NCBI RefSeq assembly: GCF_009765975.1
Contig: NZ_LMUJ01000032.1
Coordinates: 182,424 to 246,423, forward strand
Source of the DNA: Acidisphaera sp. S103
Lineage (GTDB): Bacteria; Pseudomonadota; Alphaproteobacteria; Acetobacterales; Acetobacteraceae
Length of the DNA: 64,000 nucleotides
Reading direction: 5' to 3'
The notes beneath the pieces are model-generated. The model searched no databases, was not told the origin of the DNA, and was given only the letters and a program-made list of their open reading frames with translations. Positions 8,208-18,291 of this stretch are shown here, in pieces. The first letter of the stretch is position 1, and the number at the start of each line of letters is the position of its first letter. The position numbers and the translations under genes are program-made.

Positions 8208-10244
8208 ATGGCTGTTGCAGCCGAGTCATCGCCCAATTATCCAACCCTGGCTATTCAGGCGGGAATTTTGGCCCGCCCCGTGACTCCGGAGCGGCGCATG
8301 GCGGATGCGATCCGGGCTTTGGTGATCGATGCCACGGAACAGGCGAAGTCCGGGCATCCTGGCCTGCCAATGGGCATGGCCGATGTCGCGACCGCGTTAT
8401 GGACCCGCTTTCATAAATTTGATGCCGCCGATCCACGCTGGCCTGACCGCGACCGTTTCATCCTGTCCGCCGGTCATGGGTCGCTGTTGCTGTACGCGCT
8501 GATCCATCTGACCGGACATGCAGGCATGTCCGTCGACGACATCAGGGGATTCCGGACGTTACACTCGCCTGCCGCCGGCCATCCCGAGTATGGCGCGCAC
8601 CCGGCGATCGAGGCCACGACCGGTCCGTTGGGCCAGGGCCTGGCGACCGCGGTGGGCATGGCGATCGCCGAACGCAACATGGCGGCGCGTTTCGGTAAAT
8701 CGCTGGTGGATCACCGGACCTGGGTGATCGCGTCGGACGGCGACATGATGCAGGGGATCAGCCATGAGGCCGCGGCGCTGGCCGGACACCTGGCACTGTC
8801 GAAGCTGACCGTCATGTACGACGACAATCAGGTATCGATTGATGGCGATGCGGCGCCGACTTACTCGGATGACGTGCTGAAGCGCTTTTCCGCCTGTGGC
8901 TGGGCGACCAAGCAGGTGGACGGCCACGACCCGAACCAGATCAATGCGGCGTTGTCATTTGCCGTGCGTTCGAAGAAGCCAACCCTGATCGCGTGCAGCA
9001 CCATCATCGGTGCGGATGCGCCGGCCAAGGCGGTGATCAATGGCGTTGACGGCTTATCCTCGACGCCGCGGGAGGTCGCTGAGGCGAAGGGGCGTCTGGG
9101 CTGGCACGGATTACCCTTCGACACACCGGGCGACCTGCTGGATCGGTGGCAGGCGGCCGGCACAAGGGGCGCCACATCCCGCCGGTCCTGGTTGAAGCGC
9201 CTCGCCCGGCATCACCAGCGCGGCGAGTTCGAGCGGGTCATGGCCGGCCGCCTGCCGGACAACTGGCATGAGGCCGTGGCCGAACTGAAACAGGACATCG
9301 CCGACGGCCGGCCCAATCGCGCCAGCCGAACATCCAGTCAGGCGTGTCTGGAAACCCTGGTCCCCGCGACACCCGAACTGCTTGGCGGGTCCGCCGGCCT
9401 GACCGGATCCAACCTGGCTCCAGTCAGGGGCATGGCCTCGATTTCCGCCGGCAACTACGGTGGCCGTCACATCCATTTCGGCATTCGCGAGCACGGCATG
9501 GCCGCCGCCGCCGCCGGCATGGCGCTGCATGGCGGGATCATCCCCTATATCGGCACGCTCTTCGTGTTCAGCGACTACCTGCGGCCGGCGTTGCGCCTGT
9601 GCGCGATCATGCGCCAGCGGGTTGTGTACGTGCTGACCCACGACTCCATCGGTCTCGGCGAGGACGGTCCGACGCATCAGCCGATCGAGCATCTTGCCAG
9701 CCTGCGCGCTATGCCCAACCTTCACGTCTTCCGTCCGGCCGATGCGATGGAGACGGCTGAGTGCTGGGAGCTCGCGGTGCGTCGTTCGGATGGACCGAGC
9801 CTATTGGTGCTGTCGCGGCAGGAGTTGCCGGCATGGCGGACGGATATAACCGAGAATCGCAGTGCGCGCGGTGGCTACGTCCTCGCGGAAGCCGACGGTG
9901 CGCGCCAGGCCACCCTTATCGCCACCGGGTCGGAAGTGCCGATCGCGATGGCCGCGCGGGAGAAGCTGGCCGGGGACAACATCGCGGTCGCGGTCGTCTC
10001 GCTGCCCTGCTGGGAACTGTTCGCGCAGCAGGACGCGGCTTATCGTGCCCAGGTGCTGGGTGGCGCGCCACGTGTCGGGATCGAAGCCGCAAGCGGCTTT
10101 GGTTGGGATCAGTGGCTGGGGCCCGACGGCACGTTCATCGGCATGACCGGCTTCGGCGCGTCGGCTGGATACGAGGACCTGTATACGCATTTCGGCATCA
10201 CGCCGGAGGCCGTGATCGCGGCGGTGATACGCCGTCTTGGGTAA
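8208..10244 (+). CDS. tkt: transketolase
   Basis: This thiamine-diphosphate enzyme of 678 residues transfers two-carbon ketol units in the pentose phosphate (or Calvin) pathway. Visible signatures are SGHPGLPMGMAD, the ThDP motif GDGDMMQGISHEAAAL, and FGIREHGMAAAAAGMALHGG of the pyrimidine-binding domain. The ATG at 8208 is chosen because AAGGAG precedes it by seven bases; a longer frame from 8160 has none. It is followed by gap and, beyond an inserted antisense gene, pgk, echoing the tkt-gap-pgk order common in alphaproteobacteria. Confidence 0.95.
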   Translation: MAVAAESSPNYPTLAIQAGILARPVTPERRMADAIRALVIDATEQAKSGHPGLPMGMADVATALWTRFHKFDAADPRWPDRDRFILSAGHGSLLLYALIHLTGHAGMSVDDIRGFRTLHSPAAGHPEYGAHPAIEATTGPLGQGLATAVGMAIAERNMAARFGKSLVDHRTWVIASDGDMMQGISHEAAALAGHLALSKLTVMYDDNQVSIDGDAAPTYSDDVLKRFSACGWATKQVDGHDPNQINAALSFAVRSKKPTLIACSTIIGADAPAKAVINGVDGLSSTPREVAEAKGRLGWHGLPFDTPGDLLDRWQAAGTRGATSRRSWLKRLARHHQRGEFERVMAGRLPDNWHEAVAELKQDIADGRPNRASRTSSQACLETLVPATPELLGGSAGLTGSNLAPVRGMASISAGNYGGRHIHFGIREHGMAAAAAGMALHGGIIPYIGTLFVFSDYLRPALRLCAIMRQRVVYVLTHDSIGLGEDGPTHQPIEHLASLRAMPNLHVFRPADAMETAECWELAVRRSDGPSLLVLSRQELPAWRTDITENRSARGGYVLAEADGARQATLIATGSEVPIAMAAREKLAGDNIAVAVVSLPCWELFAQQDAAYRAQVLGGAPRVGIEAASGFGWDQWLGPDGTFIGMTGFGASAGYEDLYTHFGITPEAVIAAVIRRLG

Positions 10245-10283
10245 AACGCGCGTCAAATCCGCGATTTGCGCAGAGCCCGACCG

Positions 10284-10312
10284 TTGATTTATCTTAATGA
10301 TGTGCCAATAAG
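10284..10312 (+). promoter_or_regulatory. putative sigma-70 promoter of gap
   Basis: TTGATT (10284-10289) and AATAAG (10307-10312) are separated by 17 bases, each matching four of six consensus positions. Transcription would start near 10319, about 35 bases before the gap ATG. It lets gap be transcribed apart from tkt. Confidence 0.4.
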
Positions 10313-10353
10313 CAGATGTGAGTTACCGGCAAGTAGCGGAAAGGAAGCAAATC

Positions 10354-11367
10354 ATGGCCGTCAAGGTCGCGATCAACGGGTTTGGACGCATCGGGCGCCT
10401 CGTACTGCGCGCCATTATCGAAAGCGGCCGGGATGACGTGGTCCCCGTCGCCATCAACGACCTCGGCAGCGTCGAGACCAACGCCCATCTTTTTGCCTAC
10501 GACAGCGTGCATGGCCGCTTTCCCGGCCAGGTCGAGGTGTCGGGCGACACCATCACCATCCGCCACAACGGCAAGGTCTATGGGCCGCTGAAGGTGTCGG
10601 CCGAACGCGATCCGACCAAGGTGCCTTACCAGGGCGTCGATGTGGCGCTGGAATGCACCGGAATCTTTACCAGCAAAGCCAAGGCATCGGCACTGATTAC
10701 GGCGGGCGCGCGCAAGGTGCTGATCTCCGCCCCGGCGGATGAGGTCGATGCGACGATCGTTTATGGCGTCAATCACAAGACGATCACCAAGGATATGACG
10801 GTGATCTCCAACGCCTCCTGTACCACCAACTGCCTGGCGCCGATGGCGAAGGTGCTGCACGAGCGGTTCGGCATCCTGCGCGGCTACATGGTCACCATCC
10901 ATGCCTATACCGGCGACCAGAACCTGCAGGACTCGCTGCATAAGGACCCGCATCGCGCCCGAGCGGCGGCGGTTTCCGCGATCCCGACCTCGACTGGTGC
11001 GGCTCGCGCGGTGGGTTTGGTATTGCCGGAGTTGAAGGGCAAGCTGGACGGCACGGCCATCCGCATTCCGACGCCGAATGTTTCGCTGGTGTCGCTGGAC
11101 GTGAACCTGTCGAAGCCGGCGACCAAGGACGAGATCAACGCGGCGATGCAGGACGCCTCCAAAGGCGAACTGGCCGGCATCATGGATTACAACAAGGTGC
11201 CGCTGGTCAGCATCGACTTCAACCACAATCCGGCGTCTTGCACGTTCGATGCGACCCAGACCTCGGTGGTCGATGGCGCGCTGGCGCGGGTCATGGGGTG
11301 GTACGACAACGAGTGGGGTTTCTCCAACCGTATGTCCGACACCGCCGCGTTGTTCGGAAGCATTTAG
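10354..11367 (+). CDS. gap: glyceraldehyde-3-phosphate dehydrogenase, type I
   Basis: This 337-residue NAD(P)-dependent enzyme oxidises glyceraldehyde 3-phosphate. It has the Rossmann start INGFGRIGR, the active-site motif SNASCTTNC with catalytic Cys156, and His183 in TIHAYTGDQN. The C-terminus WYDNEWGFSNRM is also canonical. The ATG at 10354 has AAGGAAG upstream; the 12-residue extension in the longer frame is not family-like. It lies between tkt and pgk and ends in a strong terminator. Confidence 0.96.
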   Translation: MAVKVAINGFGRIGRLVLRAIIESGRDDVVPVAINDLGSVETNAHLFAYDSVHGRFPGQVEVSGDTITIRHNGKVYGPLKVSAERDPTKVPYQGVDVALECTGIFTSKAKASALITAGARKVLISAPADEVDATIVYGVNHKTITKDMTVISNASCTTNCLAPMAKVLHERFGILRGYMVTIHAYTGDQNLQDSLHKDPHRARAAAVSAIPTSTGAARAVGLVLPELKGKLDGTAIRIPTPNVSLVSLDVNLSKPATKDEINAAMQDASKGELAGIMDYNKVPLVSIDFNHNPASCTFDATQTSVVDGALARVMGWYDNEWGFSNRMSDTAALFGSI

Positions 11368-11371
11368 AAGC

Positions 11372-11410
11372 GGTCGGTTCCGGAGCGCTGACGGCGCTCC
11401 GGAACCGACC
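11372..11410. terminator. long perfect hairpin between gap and the convergent Hint gene
   Basis: Two 17-base arms, 11372-11388 and 11394-11410, pair perfectly around the loop TGACG. Only a short T-run follows on either side. It sits between two converging genes and can act as a bidirectional terminator. Confidence 0.75.
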
Positions 11411-11426
11411 TTCATGCGGTGGTCTT

Positions 11427-14400
11427 TCAGGCGACCGCTGCAACTTCCCCGTCATCGACGTACCTGGTGGTGCCGCCGATATGCACCACCAATTCGCACG
11501 GGCCGGAAAAGTCGGCGAACAGCGCCCCCGGCAGCGCTGCGTTGCCGTCCGTCCAGCGTAGTCCGGAGCCGGCCTCGAGCGGGTGCCAGCCCGCCTCCAG
11601 CCGCGCATCGTCGCCACGAGCGACCCGGAACCGCGTGCCCTGTCGCACCACCACCTGCCGCACTGTGACACCCAGGCAGCGTGGGTCCCGAGCCACCCCG
11701 AGTTCCTGAGGCACCGCCGCGCGCGACACCAGCCGCACCGTCGAAGCCGTGGCGTCTACCGCGAACACGTGGGTGTCCCCTGTCCGGTGGGATGCCTCCA
11801 CCCGCGCCCCGTCCACCAGCAGGTGCAGATCCGGATCCTCCGTCAGCGGCACCGATGGCCTCGGGCCGCACGCGTCCAGCAGCCGCCGCCACACCGCATC
11901 CACCACCGGGCCGCCGGTCAGCACCGGCGCGCACGGCGTTTTCGCCGGCTGGTCCCACCCGCTGTTGGCGTTGTGGAACAACCACCGGTTGCCGTCGTCG
12001 CGGTAGCTTTCCGCCGCCGCGCCGTTGGCCACCAGCACGTCGTGCGTCTCCAGTTCCACGTGGAAGACCGACACCTCCTGCGCTCGGTCGTCCCACAGGA
12101 TCGAGCGGTGATTGACCAGGAACTCCACCGGGATCAGCACGCCGTCGAACCACAGCGCGTGCCCCTTGGTCACGCGCAGGCCCCGCGACGGCACGTTCGG
12201 CCCCAGCGCGCCCTTTCGCACGATCACCGGGGTGGCGGCACTGCGCCGCCCACGCGTCGCCAGCACCCGGCCGTGGCCCACCCACATCACCGGCCGCACC
12301 GCACCGCTCGCCATTCGCACGCGATCGCCGGCCGCCAGCCGCTCCACCGCCACCGGTCCGTCCGGCGTGTCGATCAGCGTGCCGGCCAGGAAGCACAGCG
12401 CGTTGTCCACCAGCGCATCCGCCGTCACGAACGCCGCCTGCGCCATCTGCGGCGTGGCGAAGTCCAGCGTGCCCAGGGTCGTGCCGTTCTGCACCACCGA
12501 CACCACCGAACCGTTCTGGGTGAACGTCGCCGGCGTCGGCGTGTCCACGACGATCGTGTCGCCCGCCACGAAGTTGGTGATGACGGCCTGGAACCCGCCG
12601 ATGTCGCCCACCACCAGCGCGCCGCTGTTGGCACCGAACACCACCGATTGCGAGCCGTCCACCGGCCCGCCGGTCAGCTCCAGGGTCGAGCCGGCGTTGA
12701 TCAGCAACTCACCCGAACCGGATAGCCCGTCGAAGGTGCCGACGATCGTGCCGATCACGGTTTCGACTTTCTGCGACGGCTTGGTGCCGGCCGCGGCCTC
12801 GATCAGGCCGTCGTTGACGATGACCGCGCCGATGGCGCCCTCGGTGCCGAAGCCGACGATCGACTGGCCCTGGGTGATGTCGATCTCGGTCGGGTCGAGC
12901 AGGCCGCCTTCGTTGACCACGGCGCCTTGCAGCACGATTTTCGAGGCGAATACCGAGGCGTTTGGGCCGAGCGTCAGTTCGCCCACGCCAAGGGCGGTGC
13001 CGACGTTGAGGGTGCCGGCGATGTCGAGCGCACTGCCCGCATCGGACAGGAAGACCGCGCCGCTACCGGTGCCCTGCGACCCGATGGTCAGGTTGCCGGC
13101 GGCGAAGGTGGCGCCGTCGAGGATCGACAGATTGGCTGAACCGGCGTCGCCGATGGTGGCGCCTCCGCTGATGTCGAGGTTGCTGCCGGCCCCCGAGAGG
13201 CTGATCTGGCCGGTGCCTTCGGTGGTGCCCGAGGTTTGCACCCCGGCATCCAGCGCGGCAGCGGTGACGGTGGCGTCGTTGGTGATGGATAGAACCCCGG
13301 CGCCGGCCATGCCGACGTCCAGGCTGCCGGTGATCCGCCAGCCGGAGCCGCCGCCGGTGACGGTGACCGAAGAGCCGGCGGCCGAGGACTGCGCCGCGAT
13401 GACGGCGCCGGCAAGGTCCGCGACTGTGCCGGGGGAGGTGATGACCGTGCCGCCGGACTGGATCGACAGGCTGCCCAGGCCGGCGTCGCCCACGATGAAC
13501 GCACCGGTGTTGGAGAGGAGGGACGCAGGGCCGGTGATGGTGGCGGCGCCGGAGGCACCAGCGTCCGTTCCGACGTCAAGGCCCTGCGCCGGATCGTTGA
13601 CGTAGCCGCCGGTGAACGCACTCGCCTGATTCTGAATCAGCAGGCTTCCGATTCCGGACCAGCCAACGTTCAACTGGCCGAGCGCGGTGAGACCGGAACC
13701 CAGGTCGGTGACGGTCACTGCACCGGTGCCGCTGATCGTGCCGGTGTCCGTCGCGCCGATATACATGGCCGGGCTGCCGACGCCAGCGCTTTCGGCAAAC
13801 GCCGATCCACCTTGACTGATGAGCAGGCTGCCCTCGCTGTCGTCGCCGACACCCAGGCGGTTGTTCCCGGCCGACAGCAGCGCGCCGGCGCCGTGTACCG
13901 TGACGCCGGCGACGACACCGACACCCCCGCCGATGACGATGCTGGAGGTTCCGGAGGCGGCGATGCTCAGCGCCGCGCTGGTCGAGATCAACGTCCCGCC
14001 GGGGCCGATATCCACTGAACCATTGCCCGCTTCCAGTGTGGGAGCGGTCACAGCCGTCGTGCCGGCCGCGGTGATGATCGTATCGCCGACCGCGGCTGTC
14101 GTGCTGATGCCGATATGGATTAATTGGCTGGTTTCGACAATGCCGTGGTTGATCGACAGGGTGCCATTCGAGCCGTCGTAGCCGACATCGATGTTGAGTT
14201 GGCTGCTGACGATCCCGCCGCTTTCAACCTCCATGCTTCCGGTGCCGCCGACGTAGAGCAGCGTGCCGGCTGTGTAGCCGGCGCCGCCGACCTGGAGAGC
14301 GCCGTCGGTCGTGCTGCCGGTGCCGTCCAGGCCGACATGCACACTGCCGTTGTTTTCGACCAGCAGATCTCCGCTTCCAGCTCGCCCGAGAAAGGCTTCG

Positions 14401-16355
14401 CCGTTTGCCAGAAGAGTGCCGCTGTCGACGATCACATTTCCGACGCCCTGTCGTCCGATACCGAGCGCGGCGAGGATGCTCGAATTCGCGGTTCCGGAGA
14501 CGACTGTGCCGCCTTGGGAGACCGTTAGAGTGCCCGAACCGTATTGGCCGACAGCGATGCCGTTGCCGTTGGCGTTCAGCAGCGCACCGGTGCCGCTGAC
14601 AGTCGCGACCCCGCTTTCCGAGGGATTGGTGCCATTGTTGGATGAAGCGATGTAGACGCCATAGCTGCTGGTTTGCGCCGTCCCGGTCAGTTCCACGGTG
14701 CCGCCGGTGCCAATGCTGAGCGTGCCGTTACCGGATTCGGTGGTATCGTTGGCGATCACTCCGCCGGTCCCCGTGATCGTCCCACCGGTTCCCACGGCAA
14801 GGGTGGTGCCGACCTGCACCGTACCGCCATTGACTGTGAGTTGGCCGGCGGTTCCCCGCAGGCCGACGATCACATAACCCTGACTGAGCAGGTCGCCGCC
14901 GGTCGTGACATCAGCGATACCGGTGCCACCGACGCCGTTATCATTCCCCTCACCGATGATGACCCCTGCGACCCCGGTTGCGTCGGGCGTCGCCAGGAAC
15001 GTGGCAGAATTCTCCACGGTCAGCGTGCCGGTCTCGGTATGGGCGACATAGACGAGACCGTTGGCGCTGACCCGTGAACCCGGGTCCGTAACGGTAAGAG
15101 TTCCGTTGCCAAGCCGGCCGATGGCGATTGAGTTATAGAGGTTCGAATTGTAGGTGGTCGCGTTGACGGAACCACCTTGGGAGACTGTCAGTGCGCCGTT
15201 TCCACCATCCTCGGCTATAACGATGCCATTGGCACCCATGTCGATGAGAGACCCTGCACCCGTTACCGTCACCAAGCCGACCGAGGCCGCCAGAGTCCCC
15301 GAGGCCGCGTTGCTGGCGATCTCCATATCGTACCCGTCGGGGTTCGCCGGGCCGTTCTGTCGCAGCAATCCGCCGCTGCTGACGGTGAGGGTTCCGTTGC
15401 CTCCGGGAGCATTGCCAACAAAAATATTGCCGCCACTGATCAAAATACCGCCGGCGCCGATTGTGAGGCTTCCGGTTGTCCCGCCTCCAACGAACAATCG
15501 CTGTGAGGCGAACATTTCTGTTCCGGCCCCGATGGACCAGGTGCCGGCATTGTTAAAAAAGAGCATCTCCGCTGTTATCGTGCCGATGAGTGCGCCGCCG
15601 ATGCCGTTACTGAAAGAATCAGTATCGGTCGCGACGGGAGGCGCGAGGGCCGGATCCTTGCCATCCGTTTCATCGATCCAGTTGGAGGCCGTGGCAAGAT
15701 TGCCGCCCGATGTGCCGATCCAAGAGAAATCCCGGGTGGGGAAGATGGCCGGATCATCAGTGGCGGGGTCGTTCTCCCAATTGAATACCGCCACGGTACT
15801 CGCCGCGAAGCTTATGTTGGTAAAAGCGTAGCTACTGTTCACACCGCCAGCGTTTTGCAGGTTTATCGTCAGCGTTTGGCCGTTTGTGAAAATGGGTCCA
15901 GAAGAGATCACCATGCCGTTGGCGATCTCGATCTTATCCCCGTCGGCGAAGCCGGTGATCGCGTTTGTCGTAGTGGCGGTGGGCGAGCCCAGAATCAGCG
16001 TCTCCGGCGCCCCGGGGCTGAAGACAATCGTCTGTCCCGCCCCGAGCGTGCCGTCGATCGCCAACGTTGCACCTGGCTCGATGGTTATGGACCCGTTGCC
16101 GCTGACCGACCCCTGGATTTCCAGTTCCCCACCGGTGGAGGAACCCGGGACGCTGTTGTTGGATGCCTCGACGGTGCCGCTATTGATGAGCGAGGCGGCG
16201 ATCAGCCCGGAACCCACCAAAGTTCCAGTATTGATTGCTGTATCGCCGCTCTCTGGAATGTTTGTGGTGTTGCCTGGGCCGGCGGTCAGCTCCCAGTCAC
16301 TGGGGCTGTCCACATTGATGGTACCGCCAATCCACGTCCAGGTAGATCCCGACAT
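11427..16355 (-). CDS. giant beta-repeat protein with C-terminal Hint domain, 1642 aa
   Basis: Residues 1 to about 1320 are low-complexity Gly/Thr/Ser/Val repeats of an autotransporter-passenger type. About 16 copies resemble GNGTLTVSQGGSV, predicting a long beta-helix. At Cys1321 a Hint (hedgehog/intein) domain begins with CFLAGTLIDTPDGP; the block GLRVTKGHALWFDGVLIPVE and a downstream NH follow. About 180 more residues close the protein. There is no N-terminal signal peptide and no beta-barrel, so it is not a classic autotransporter. Hint domains can self-cleave; autoprocessing of a surface adhesin is an inference. Hint_2 proteins of this build are frequent in Acetobacteraceae. The gene is antisense to, and lodged between, gap and pgk. 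Confidence 0.88.
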   Translation of the reverse strand: MSGSTWTWIGGTINVDSPSDWELTAGPGNTTNIPESGDTAINTGTLVGSGLIAASLINSGTVEASNNSVPGSSTGGELEIQGSVSGNGSITIEPGATLAIDGTLGAGQTIVFSPGAPETLILGSPTATTTNAITGFADGDKIEIANGMVISSGPIFTNGQTLTINLQNAGGVNSSYAFTNISFAASTVAVFNWENDPATDDPAIFPTRDFSWIGTSGGNLATASNWIDETDGKDPALAPPVATDTDSFSNGIGGALIGTITAEMLFFNNAGTWSIGAGTEMFASQRLFVGGGTTGSLTIGAGGILISGGNIFVGNAPGGNGTLTVSSGGLLRQNGPANPDGYDMEIASNAASGTLAASVGLVTVTGAGSLIDMGANGIVIAEDGGNGALTVSQGGSVNATTYNSNLYNSIAIGRLGNGTLTVTDPGSRVSANGLVYVAHTETGTLTVENSATFLATPDATGVAGVIIGEGNDNGVGGTGIADVTTGGDLLSQGYVIVGLRGTAGQLTVNGGTVQVGTTLAVGTGGTITGTGGVIANDTTESGNGTLSIGTGGTVELTGTAQTSSYGVYIASSNNGTNPSESGVATVSGTGALLNANGNGIAVGQYGSGTLTVSQGGTVVSGTANSSILAALGIGRQGVGNVIVDSGTLLANGEAFLGRAGSGDLLVENNGSVHVGLDGTGSTTDGALQVGGAGYTAGTLLYVGGTGSMEVESGGIVSSQLNIDVGYDGSNGTLSINHGIVETSQLIHIGISTTAAVGDTIITAAGTTAVTAPTLEAGNGSVDIGPGGTLISTSAALSIAASGTSSIVIGGGVGVVAGVTVHGAGALLSAGNNRLGVGDDSEGSLLISQGGSAFAESAGVGSPAMYIGATDTGTISGTGAVTVTDLGSGLTALGQLNVGWSGIGSLLIQNQASAFTGGYVNDPAQGLDVGTDAGASGAATITGPASLLSNTGAFIVGDAGLGSLSIQSGGTVITSPGTVADLAGAVIAAQSSAAGSSVTVTGGGSGWRITGSLDVGMAGAGVLSITNDATVTAAALDAGVQTSGTTEGTGQISLSGAGSNLDISGGATIGDAGSANLSILDGATFAAGNLTIGSQGTGSGAVFLSDAGSALDIAGTLNVGTALGVGELTLGPNASVFASKIVLQGAVVNEGGLLDPTEIDITQGQSIVGFGTEGAIGAVIVNDGLIEAAAGTKPSQKVETVIGTIVGTFDGLSGSGELLINAGSTLELTGGPVDGSQSVVFGANSGALVVGDIGGFQAVITNFVAGDTIVVDTPTPATFTQNGSVVSVVQNGTTLGTLDFATPQMAQAAFVTADALVDNALCFLAGTLIDTPDGPVAVERLAAGDRVRMASGAVRPVMWVGHGRVLATRGRRSAATPVIVRKGALGPNVPSRGLRVTKGHALWFDGVLIPVEFLVNHRSILWDDRAQEVSVFHVELETHDVLVANGAAAESYRDDGNRWLFHNANSGWDQPAKTPCAPVLTGGPVVDAVWRRLLDACGPRPSVPLTEDPDLHLLVDGARVEASHRTGDTHVFAVDATASTVRLVSRAAVPQELGVARDPRCLGVTVRQVVVRQGTRFRVARGDDARLEAGWHPLEAGSGLRWTDGNAALPGALFADFSGPCELVVHIGGTTRYVDDGEVAAVA

Positions 16356-17090
16356 GAGAAACCACTCCCGGCCAATACGGATGCAATGGAGATATTATTG
16401 TTTTTATACTTTTATCGAAACAATTTGGCGTACTCCAAGTCACCCGACACCAGGACTGACTGACGATCCCTTAGCATCCGGTTTGTTCATGCTCATTACC
16501 GGCTAACTATGACAGCTGAATAGCTTCAATTATGTCTTATGTCAACTGCGCCAACCGATTGTCTGGCGCTTTCGCTAGGTAATTTTCTATTTTGTGGTTG
16601 GCGACGGACGTACAAGGCAGTCGAAATTACTGCCTTGACGGATAGGTGTAAGTTTTTACTTGTATACTACTTTAGTTTGATGTGGTGCCCTGGCATGGCA
16701 TCTGCCAAGTAATCGTCGTGCGGAACATCCCTGTTCGGGTATCATAGAGGCGTTTGCCGGAGCATCCGCTTGTCTGGGCATTGCCCTCGACTTGTCACGC
16801 ACCGCCGTAGCGCTTGAGATCGCGTGGTCGGGGAATTTGAGCCGAGCCTTTTGCACCCTATGCTCGGGCAATCTTGTTTCCGGCGAGGCGGAATTCACAT
16901 GATTATTTGGCATTGCCGCGATGACCTACAATTGTCCTCAGGGCCTGACTCGAAACTACGTGGCCACCCTGGTCGGGGTTTGGCAAATCGCGGTATTATC
17001 GCGGCCGGCCGATCCGGCCATGCCGTCCAACACGCCACGCGCCGCCACGACGATCAAGGTCGAGAGGCGCCCATGCAGGAACCCCGTCTG
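16356..17090. other. 735-base AT-richer intergenic stretch
   Basis: No supported gene lies here, and base composition is lower in GC than in the neighbours. It holds the upstream region of the Hint gene on the minus strand (a weak TTGTTT-18-AATAAT pair near 16395-16425) and of pgk on the plus strand. A perfect nine-base inverted repeat, CAAGGCAGT with ACTGCCTTG, lies at 16613-16637 with a seven-base loop. The minus-strand frame at 16656-16913 has no domain or good start. Confidence 0.5.
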
Positions 17091-18281
17091 ATGCCTTTCC
17101 GTACCCTCGATACCGTTGACGTCTCCGGTAAGCGCGTTCTGTTGCGTGCCGATCTCAATGTTCCCATGCGGGACGGCAAAATCTCCGACCTGACCCGGAT
17201 CGAGCGCCTGTCCCCAACGATTCGCGAATTGTCGGAAAAGGGGGCCAGGGTCATCGTGTGCAGCCATTTCGATCGTCCCAAGGGCAAGCGCGTGCCGTCC
17301 ATGTCGCTGGCACCGATGGCCGCGGCGCTGGGGCAGGTCCTGGGCCGGCGGGTCCGCTTCGTCGAGGATTGCATCGGTCCTGCTGCCGAACAGGCGGTGG
17401 AGCTGTTGAATCCGGGCGATGTGCTGGTACTGGAAAACACCCGTTTCCATGCCGGCGAGGAAAAGAACGATCCCGGTTTCGCCGCGGCGCTGGCCAAGCT
17501 GGCCGATATATTCGTCAACGACGCGTTTTCCGCCGCGCACCGGGCCCATGCCAGCACCGAGGGGGTGGCGCATCTGCTGCCATCCTATGCCGGCCGGCTG
17601 ATGCAAGCCGAACTGGAGGCGCTGGATGCCGCGCTGGGCAAGCCGGTGCGTCCCGTCGCGGCGATCGTCGGCGGCGCCAAGGTGTCTACCAAGCTGGAGC
17701 TGCTGGGCAATCTCGTAGCCAAGGTCGATGTCCTGATCATCGGCGGTGCGATGGCCAACACCTTCCTGGCGGCGCAGGGGAAGGGGGTCGGCAAATCCTT
17801 GCAGGAAGCCGAAATGCATGGCACCGCGCTGGATATTCTGGACAAGGCGCGGACGGCCGGCTGCAGGATCGTTCTGCCCACGGATGCTGTCGTCGCGCGC
17901 GAATTCAAGCCCAATCCGCCTACCGAAACAGTATCCATCGATGCCGTTCCGGCCGACACGATGATCCTGGACGTCGGACCGGCCTCGGTGGCGGCGCTGG
18001 GCCAGTTGCTGCCGTCGTTGAAAACCCTTGTCTGGAACGGCCCGTTCGGGGCGTTCGAGACGCCGCCGTTTGACGCCGCCACGGTCGCCGTGGCCAAGGC
18101 AGTGGCCGCTGCTACTGAAACGGCGGGGTTGCGCAGCGTGGCGGGCGGCGGCGACACGGTGTCGGCGCTGCGCCATGCCGGGGTCATCGACCGGTTGAGC
18201 TATGTGTCCTCGGCGGGCGGTGCGTTCCTGGAGTGGCTGGAAGGCAAGACGCTGCCGGGCGTCGCCGCATTGGAGGGCTGA
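17091..18281 (+). CDS. pgk: phosphoglycerate kinase
   Basis: This 396-residue cytoplasmic enzyme interconverts 1,3-bisphosphoglycerate and 3-phosphoglycerate with ADP/ATP. The N-terminal [14 protein letters not shown], substrate-site [32 protein letters not shown], and nucleotide-site [12 protein letters not shown] and GGGDTVSA are in family order. I chose the ATG at 17091 with AGGA about ten bases upstream; an in-frame ATG at 17073 is nearly as good. It would normally directly follow gap but here is separated by the 4.9 kb antisense Hint gene. Confidence 0.95.
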   Translation: MPFRTLDTVDVSGKRVLLRADLNVPMRDGKISDLTRIERLSPTIRELSEKGARVIVCSHFDRPKGKRVPSMSLAPMAAALGQVLGRRVRFVEDCIGPAAEQAVELLNPGDVLVLENTRFHAGEEKNDPGFAAALAKLADIFVNDAFSAAHRAHASTEGVAHLLPSYAGRLMQAELEALDAALGKPVRPVAAIVGGAKVSTKLELLGNLVAKVDVLIIGGAMANTFLAAQGKGVGKSLQEAEMHGTALDILDKARTAGCRIVLPTDAVVAREFKPNPPTETVSIDAVPADTMILDVGPASVAALGQLLPSLKTLVWNGPFGAFETPPFDAATVAVAKAVAAATETAGLRSVAGGGDTVSALRHAGVIDRLSYVSSAGGAFLEWLEGKTLPGVAALEG

Positions 18282-18291
18282 AAGACGCCGC

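Noticed and set aside
11427..16355. Possible CRISPR or tandem DNA repeat array
   Set aside because: The periodicity is at the protein level (Gly/Thr beta repeats) with diverged DNA, not identical spaced repeats.
16656..16913. 85-residue minus-strand frame before pgk
   Set aside because: No start signal, no domain and no conservation cue.
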